Below, piece by piece: positions 7,881 through 11,218 of a stretch of 11,218 bases of DNA (positions are counted from its first letter, which is position 1; each line of letters starts with the position of its first letter). The stretch is taken from NCBI GenBank assembly GCA_023387715.1, contig JAEWHQ010000122.1:1-11218 (forward strand). The letters run 5' to 3'. Made by a program: the position numbers and the translations under genes. The notes below the pieces were generated by a model. It was not told the origin of the DNA. It saw only the letters and a program-made list of their open reading frames with translations, and ran no database searches. The stretch comes from Pseudomonadota bacterium. Lineage in GTDB: Bacteria; Pseudomonadota; Alphaproteobacteria; Rhizobiales; Rhizobiaceae.

Positions 7881-7933
7881 TCGTGCCCACCATATATATT
7901 CTTTTTGACGGTTGCATGCTTAATCGCATCCGA

Positions 7934-7949
7934 ACATATGCATATATGT
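7934..7949. repeat. AT-rich inverted repeat in permease/purM divergent region
   Basis: ACATAT (7934-7939), spacer GCAT, then ATATGT (7944-7949). The symmetric arms with a 4-base spacer in a divergent regulatory region could be an operator. AT-rich repeats of this length also arise by chance, so the support is weak. Confidence 0.3.
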
Positions 7950-8157
7950 GTCATAATGTGTTTAATTTGCCCGCTGGCGGGTTTAAACACGCTTTTTATA
8001 GCCTTGCGACGCTGATGGCACTTGCAGGAAAAGTCATCTCATGGCATTTGCCCAAGCGAAATCCTTAATTCCGTATCAGACACCGTCCAAGTGCCTTTGC
8101 TGAATAACCAGCCTGACGGCCCAGTGTGCGGCAACGAACCTGTTTCAGGAGCATCCC

Positions 8158-9237
8158 ATGACAGCGACAAACAAGCCAACCGGTCAAAACGGACTGACAT
8201 ATGCACAGGCTGGCGTTGATATTGACGCGGGCAATCTGATGGTCGAAAAAATCAAACCATTGGTACGCTCCACCCGTCGCCCCGGCGCTGACGGTGAAAT
8301 CGGCGGCTTTGGCGGCTTGTTTGACCTTAAAGCTGCTGGCTTCAAAGACCCTGTTCTGATTGCCGCCAATGACGGCGTCGGCACCAAGCTGAAAATTGCC
8401 ATTGATGCAGACCAGCACGACACTGTAGGCATTGATCTGGTTGCTATGTGCGTCAACGATCTGGTGGTTCAGGGCGGCGAGCCGCTTTTCTTCCTCGACT
8501 ATTTTGCCACCGGCAAACTGGAACCGGAACAGGGCGTTGCCATTGTTGCCGGTATTGCTGAAGGCTGCCGTCAGGCAGGTGCGGCATTGATCGGCGGCGA
8601 AACTGCCGAAATGCCAGGTATGTATAAAGACGGCGATTATGATCTGGCCGGTTTTGCAGTTGGCGCGGCTGAACGTGACAATCTGTTGCCGCGTGGTGAT
8701 ATTGCTGAAGGCGATGTTATTCTCGGTCTCGCCTCTTCCGGCGTTCACTCCAACGGTTTTTCACTGGTGCGCCGCATTGTTGAACTTTCCGGCCTTGGCT
8801 GGAAAGACGAGGCACCGTTTAAAGCCGGTGAAACATTGGGACAGGCACTGCTTACCCCTACCCGCATTTATGTAAAGTCCTTGCTGGAAGCCATTCGCTC
8901 TTCTGATGGTATCAAAGCATTAGCACACATCACCGGTGGTGGTTTTCCTGACAATATTCCACGCGTTCTGCCGGAAGGTCTGGCTGCCGAAGTTGATCTG
9001 ACCAGCATTGACGTACCGGCTGTATTCTCATGGCTTGCCAAGGTCGGCGGCGTTGAAATGCACGAAATGCTGCGCACTTTTAACTGCGGCATCGGCATGA
9101 TTGTTGTTGTCACACCTGAAAAAGCCGACGAAGTGGCAAAGATCTTGGAACAGCAGGGCGAAAAAGTCGCCAAGCTCGGCCGTATGGTCAAGCGTGAAGC
9201 TGAAGGCGTTGTTTATCAGGGTAAACTGGCACTATGA
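8158..9237 (+). CDS. purM: Phosphoribosylformylglycinamidine cyclo-ligase (AIR synthetase)
   Basis: Cytosolic enzyme of de novo purine synthesis that closes FGAM to 5-aminoimidazole ribonucleotide using ATP. It has 359 residues, close to the usual 345-360. Conserved blocks appear in order: GGFGGLFDL at 49-57, [11 protein letters not shown] at 71-81, [17 protein letters not shown] at 93-109, then [40 protein letters not shown] at 257-272 and FNCGIGM. These include the glycine-rich and aspartate motifs of the PurM/PurL ATP-binding fold. AGGAG at 8147-8151, six bases before the ATG, makes the start secure. The stop overlaps the purN start by four bases (ATGA), so translation of the two is coupled. 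The leader region upstream is long, but no regulatory element could be recognised. Confidence 0.98.
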   Translation: MTATNKPTGQNGLTYAQAGVDIDAGNLMVEKIKPLVRSTRRPGADGEIGGFGGLFDLKAAGFKDPVLIAANDGVGTKLKIAIDADQHDTVGIDLVAMCVNDLVVQGGEPLFFLDYFATGKLEPEQGVAIVAGIAEGCRQAGAALIGGETAEMPGMYKDGDYDLAGFAVGAAERDNLLPRGDIAEGDVILGLASSGVHSNGFSLVRRIVELSGLGWKDEAPFKAGETLGQALLTPTRIYVKSLLEAIRSSDGIKALAHITGGGFPDNIPRVLPEGLAAEVDLTSIDVPAVFSWLAKVGGVEMHEMLRTFNCGIGMIVVVTPEKADEVAKILEQQGEKVAKLGRMVKREAEGVVYQGKLAL

Positions 9238-9854
9238 TCAAGAAGCGCGTTGCCATTTTTATTTCCGGTGGCGGCTCCAATATGGAGACGTTGATTAAAG
9301 CTGCCAGCGCGCCTGATTATCCTGCCGAAATTGTCGCTGTTTTTAGCGACAAGCCACAAGCTGGCGGCATTGCCAAAGCGCAAGCCGCCGGTATCACAAC
9401 ATATGTTTTCGCCCGTAAGGACTTTGCTTCCAAGCAAGAGCATGAGCAGGCCATTTTAGAACAACTGGCCGCTCTCAACCCAGACATCATCTGTCTTGCC
9501 GGTTATATGCGTTTGCTTTCGGCTGATTTCATCAAGCCCTATACTGGCCGTATTCTTAATATTCATCCGTCAATCCTGCCGCTTTTTGCAGGCCTTGATA
9601 CCCACCAGCGCGCGATTGATGCAGGCATGAAAATTGCCGGCTGCACTGTGCATCTGGTCACAGAAGGGATGGATGAAGGCCCTATTCTCGCACAAGCCGC
9701 AGTGCCTGTTTATCATGACGATGATAAAGACTCACTTGGTGCCCGAGTCTTGACTGTCGAGCATCAAATCTACCCGCTGACCCTCAAGAACTTCATCAAT
9801 GGAATATTTACTTCAGCCAGTGATGCAGAAAAGCAACAAATACTCAGTTTTTGA
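9234..9854 (+). CDS. purN: Phosphoribosylglycinamide formyltransferase
   Basis: Cytosolic enzyme that transfers the formyl group of 10-formyltetrahydrofolate to GAR, making FGAR, an earlier step of the same pathway as PurM. It has 206 residues, near the usual 190-215. SGGGSN at 11-16 is the phosphate-binding loop near the N terminus. The catalytic triad fits N109 and H111 in [10 protein letters not shown] and D147 in TEGMDEGP (N106, H108, D144 in the E. coli enzyme). GYMRLLS at 90-96 is another family block. The last 15 residues (from about 192) look like a variable tail. The ATG lies within the purM stop (ATGA), so no separate ribosome binding site is needed. No clear terminator follows the stop. 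Confidence 0.98.
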   Translation: MIKKRVAIFISGGGSNMETLIKAASAPDYPAEIVAVFSDKPQAGGIAKAQAAGITTYVFARKDFASKQEHEQAILEQLAALNPDIICLAGYMRLLSADFIKPYTGRILNIHPSILPLFAGLDTHQRAIDAGMKIAGCTVHLVTEGMDEGPILAQAAVPVYHDDDKDSLGARVLTVEHQIYPLTLKNFINGIFTSASDAEKQQILSF

Positions 9855-9941
9855 CTTAAATAAATGTTAACAAAGTCTTAATCTGCAAAATATTGCCTTA
9901 AAGTTATGTGAGAAAAACACATTGCCTCAACAGGAAGTGAT

Positions 9942-9968
9942 GGCCTCGTCTTTATAAAGATTGAGACC
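9942..9968. repeat. Imperfect inverted repeat upstream of DUF992 gene
   Basis: The core is the perfect palindrome TCTTTATAAAGA (9949-9960). It is flanked by CTC (9945-9947) pairing with GAG (9963-9965) and GG (9942-9943) pairing with CC (9967-9968), with small bulges between. It lies about 50 bases before the DUF992 start and is not followed by a T-run, so it is more likely an operator or a leader hairpin than a terminator. The TATAAA core could also serve as a -10 element, but no -35 is well placed. Confidence 0.3.
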
Positions 9969-10018
9969 AAAATGACTTTGAGAAGTTTTTTACGACACAA
10001 GATTTTAAGGATCGCCTT

Positions 10019-10549
10019 ATGTCCTCCCATAACAAGACTTCACTTATTGCCGCTGCTGTCGCTGTTTCTGGCATGACCTTTGCAATGGGTGTAGTTGCTC
10101 AGGCAGCTGACTATGTTCAGCCTGCACGCAGTGCAACCACACAGCCTTACTCACAGGTCGGCATGCTGACTTGCGATATCGCACCTGGTATCGGTGTCAT
10201 TATCGGCAGCCGTCAGGAATTGGAATGCACATTCAAGCCAGCCGCTCGCGGTGCAGCAGTTGAACAATATTCCGGTAAGATCACCAAAATCGGTCTCGAC
10301 ATCGGCTTCACCAATGGTGGCCAGATGGCTTGGGCTGTTTGGGCTCCAACCGTTCGCCCTGAAGGCGCGCTTAAAGGTTCTTATGTTGGCGCATCTGCCA
10401 ATGCTGCTATCGGCATTGGTGCAGGCACAAACATCCTGACCGGCGGCTCATGGAAAACCATTTCCCTGCAGCCAATTTCACTTCAGGGTCAGAAGGGTCT
10501 GAACCTTGCAGTTGGCGTCACCAACTTCCGCCTGAAATATAACGGCTAA
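10019..10549 (+). CDS. DUF992 family exported protein, unknown function
   Basis: Predicted secreted or periplasmic protein of 176 residues. Residues 1-29 form a classical signal peptide: a short polar start with K6, a hydrophobic core, and AQA before the cleavage site. The mature part holds GMLTCDI (C52) and ELECTF (C70), with GIGVIIGS between, the pattern I associate with DUF992, a family found mostly in Hyphomicrobiales. The two cysteines could form a disulphide. The C-terminal half is glycine-rich with beta-strand-like alternation (for example IGIGAGTNILTGGSWK). AAGGA at 10007-10011, seven bases before the ATG, supports the start. The gene is alone, with an AT-rich upstream region and a strong terminator, suggesting its own and possibly high expression. 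Function is not known. Confidence 0.85.
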   Translation: MSSHNKTSLIAAAVAVSGMTFAMGVVAQAADYVQPARSATTQPYSQVGMLTCDIAPGIGVIIGSRQELECTFKPAARGAAVEQYSGKITKIGLDIGFTNGGQMAWAVWAPTVRPEGALKGSYVGASANAAIGIGAGTNILTGGSWKTISLQPISLQGQKGLNLAVGVTNFRLKYNG

Positions 10550-10574
10550 TCAGCCTTTTCAGGTATTAATGATT

Positions 10575-10613
10575 AAAAAAGCCTCCGGTGATTACTCACC
10601 GGAGGCTTTTTTT
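10575..10613. terminator. Strong bidirectional intrinsic terminator
   Basis: A perfect 11-base stem, GCCTCCGGTGA (10581-10591) with TCACCGGAGGC (10596-10606), encloses the loop TTAC. It is flanked by six A before and seven T after, so it works in both directions. It ends the DUF992 transcript 25 bases after its stop and also the converging molybdopterin oxidoreductase gene, whose stop is 21 bases away. Confidence 0.95.
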
Positions 10614-10634
10614 ATGGAAATATTCACTTAACAA

Positions 10635-11218
10635 TCAGGCACATTTTCTGACCCAAACTTTGGTGTCGTGAAAAGCAGCCCCCCCGTAGGGTGCCGAAGC
10701 ATCGGCGCCGGTCAGTGTATTGATCCCCTCTCCGCGCTCAAAGGCAGAGTTTGGAAACAAGCCTTCTGAAATCACCACTCCGCGCTTTTGACCTTCACGC
10801 AATGTCGCATGCAGCACCACCTCACCGCGCATATTGCCGATTTCCACCCGCTCTCCATTTTCAATACCAAGATCAGCCGCATCTTGCGGATGGATCAGCA
10901 ATTGCGGGCGAATTTCTTTGGCTTGCGAGGTTGGTGTTTCCGTAAATGTCGAATTGAGGAAATTATGCGATGGCGAGGTTGCCAACCGGAACGGATGTTC
11001 CTTATCAGCCACCTCAATCACCTCCCAGTGATCTGGCCATTGCGGCAAAGTTTGATAAGGGCCTTGAATGCCCATGCTTTCCGGCGGACGATCCGGCGCC
11101 GCATTTTGCAACCATGTCGGCTTGAAGCGGAATTTGCCATCCGGCCACTTAAATCCATTGATATAATGAGCTTCGTCAAATGGCGGCTGCAAATCCAGAA
11201 AGCGCGCTTCTTTCATAC
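10635..11218 (-). CDS. Molybdopterin oxidoreductase, C-terminal part (5' end outside window)
   Basis: The visible 194 codons, open to the window edge, are the C-terminal end of a large molybdopterin-dependent oxidoreductase (DMSO reductase/formate dehydrogenase superfamily), usually about 700 residues in full. The molydopterin dinucleotide-binding domain starts near FRLATSPSHNFLNSTF and continues through LLIHPQDAADLGIENGERV, GNMRGEVVLHATL and GVVISEGLFPN. It ends with NTLTGADASAPYGGAAFHD. Domain order and spacing fit the C-terminal beta-barrel that contacts the cofactor. Substrate cannot be told from this part. The internal ATG at 11216 is unlikely to be the real start, since the frame continues to the edge and the catalytic domains must lie upstream. 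A seven-C run (10679-10685) lies inside the gene. Confidence 0.85.
   Translation of the reverse strand, partial: MKEARFLDLQPPFDEAHYINGFKWPDGKFRFKPTWLQNAAPDRPPESMGIQGPYQTLPQWPDHWEVIEVADKEHPFRLATSPSHNFLNSTFTETPTSQAKEIRPQLLIHPQDAADLGIENGERVEIGNMRGEVVLHATLREGQKRGVVISEGLFPNSAFERGEGINTLTGADASAPYGGAAFHDTKVWVRKCA

Larger units (their letters stand above)
7800..8157. other. Divergent intergenic region, permease / purM
   Basis: This 358-base stretch contains no supported gene. A GTG-initiated 67-codon frame (7865-8068) and a shorter ATG start at 7916 have no good ribosome binding site and no family-like features. The region holds a candidate permease promoter (7852-7880, minus strand), an AT-rich inverted repeat (7934-7949) and a short GC hairpin CCCGC-TG-GCGGG (7970-7981) followed by TTT, too small to call a terminator. 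No convincing promoter or riboswitch for purM was found. Confidence 0.6.

Noticed and set aside
7966-7984. GC hairpin CCCGC-TG-GCGGG followed by TTT as a terminator
   Set aside because: The stem is only 4-5 bases with a tiny loop and three T, too weak to call an intrinsic terminator.
8013-8030. TGGCAC next to TTGCA, resembling a sigma-54 promoter upstream of purM
   Set aside because: The GG and GC dinucleotides are only five bases apart. Sigma-54 promoters need ten, so the elements cannot work together.
7865-8068. Possible small gene (67 codons, GTG start) before purM
   Set aside because: There is no good ribosome binding site, no recognisable domain, and it overlaps the candidate permease promoter region. 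Not excluded, but unsupported.
8065-8748. 227-codon minus-strand frame covering the start of purM
   Set aside because: It is antisense to purM, whose conserved motifs and ribosome binding site are clear. The antisense protein resembles no known family.
1-11218. Mobile elements, CRISPR arrays, toxin-antitoxin or phage-defence genes, tRNA or rRNA genes
   Set aside because: No repeat-spacer pattern, transposase, integrase, defence-type domain or tRNA-like segment was seen. All recognised genes are housekeeping or envelope genes with similar codon use.

Overview
This window looks like ordinary core chromosome of an alphaproteobacterium in the order Hyphomicrobiales (Rhizobiales), probably a Brucella/Ochrobactrum-type relative with a GC content near one half, judged by eye. 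Three things point there: an NtrY-NtrX-TrkA gene order, a purN-purM-(AI-2E transporter)-hdaA neighbourhood, and a small exported DUF992 protein. Genus and species cannot be fixed from the sequence alone.

The layout from left to right is as follows. Positions 1-4616 are a minus-strand operon read right to left: ntrY (membrane sensor kinase), ntrX (response regulator with AAA+ domain), then trkA (potassium uptake regulator, cut by the window edge). A 287-base intergenic region at 4617-4903 carries a cluster of inverted and direct repeats. A plus-strand gene at 4904-5755 encodes a one-pass membrane protein with a long disordered linker and a C-terminal bacterial SH3 domain. It converges on a minus-strand pair, AI-2E family permease then hdaA (6582-7799 and 5814-6563), and a hairpin terminator at 5788-5814 serves both directions. 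A 358-base divergent region (7800-8157) separates the permease from purM-purN (8158-9854, overlapping by ATGA). A monocistronic DUF992 gene follows (10019-10549) with a strong bidirectional terminator (10575-10613). The window ends in the C-terminal part of a minus-strand molybdopterin oxidoreductase.

Functionally, NtrY/NtrX form a two-component system linked in this group to nitrogen and redox or low-oxygen responses, and TrkA regulates K+ uptake. HdaA limits DnaA activity through the sliding clamp. PurM and PurN carry out two steps of purine synthesis. The SH3 and DUF992 proteins are envelope proteins of unknown role.

I see no mobile element, CRISPR array, RNA gene or clear undescribed system. 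The items most worth a second look are the apparent synteny junction around the SH3 gene, where ntrBC would be expected upstream of ntrY and ppk downstream of hdaA, the repeat cluster before ntrY, and an eight-G tract inside ntrY.
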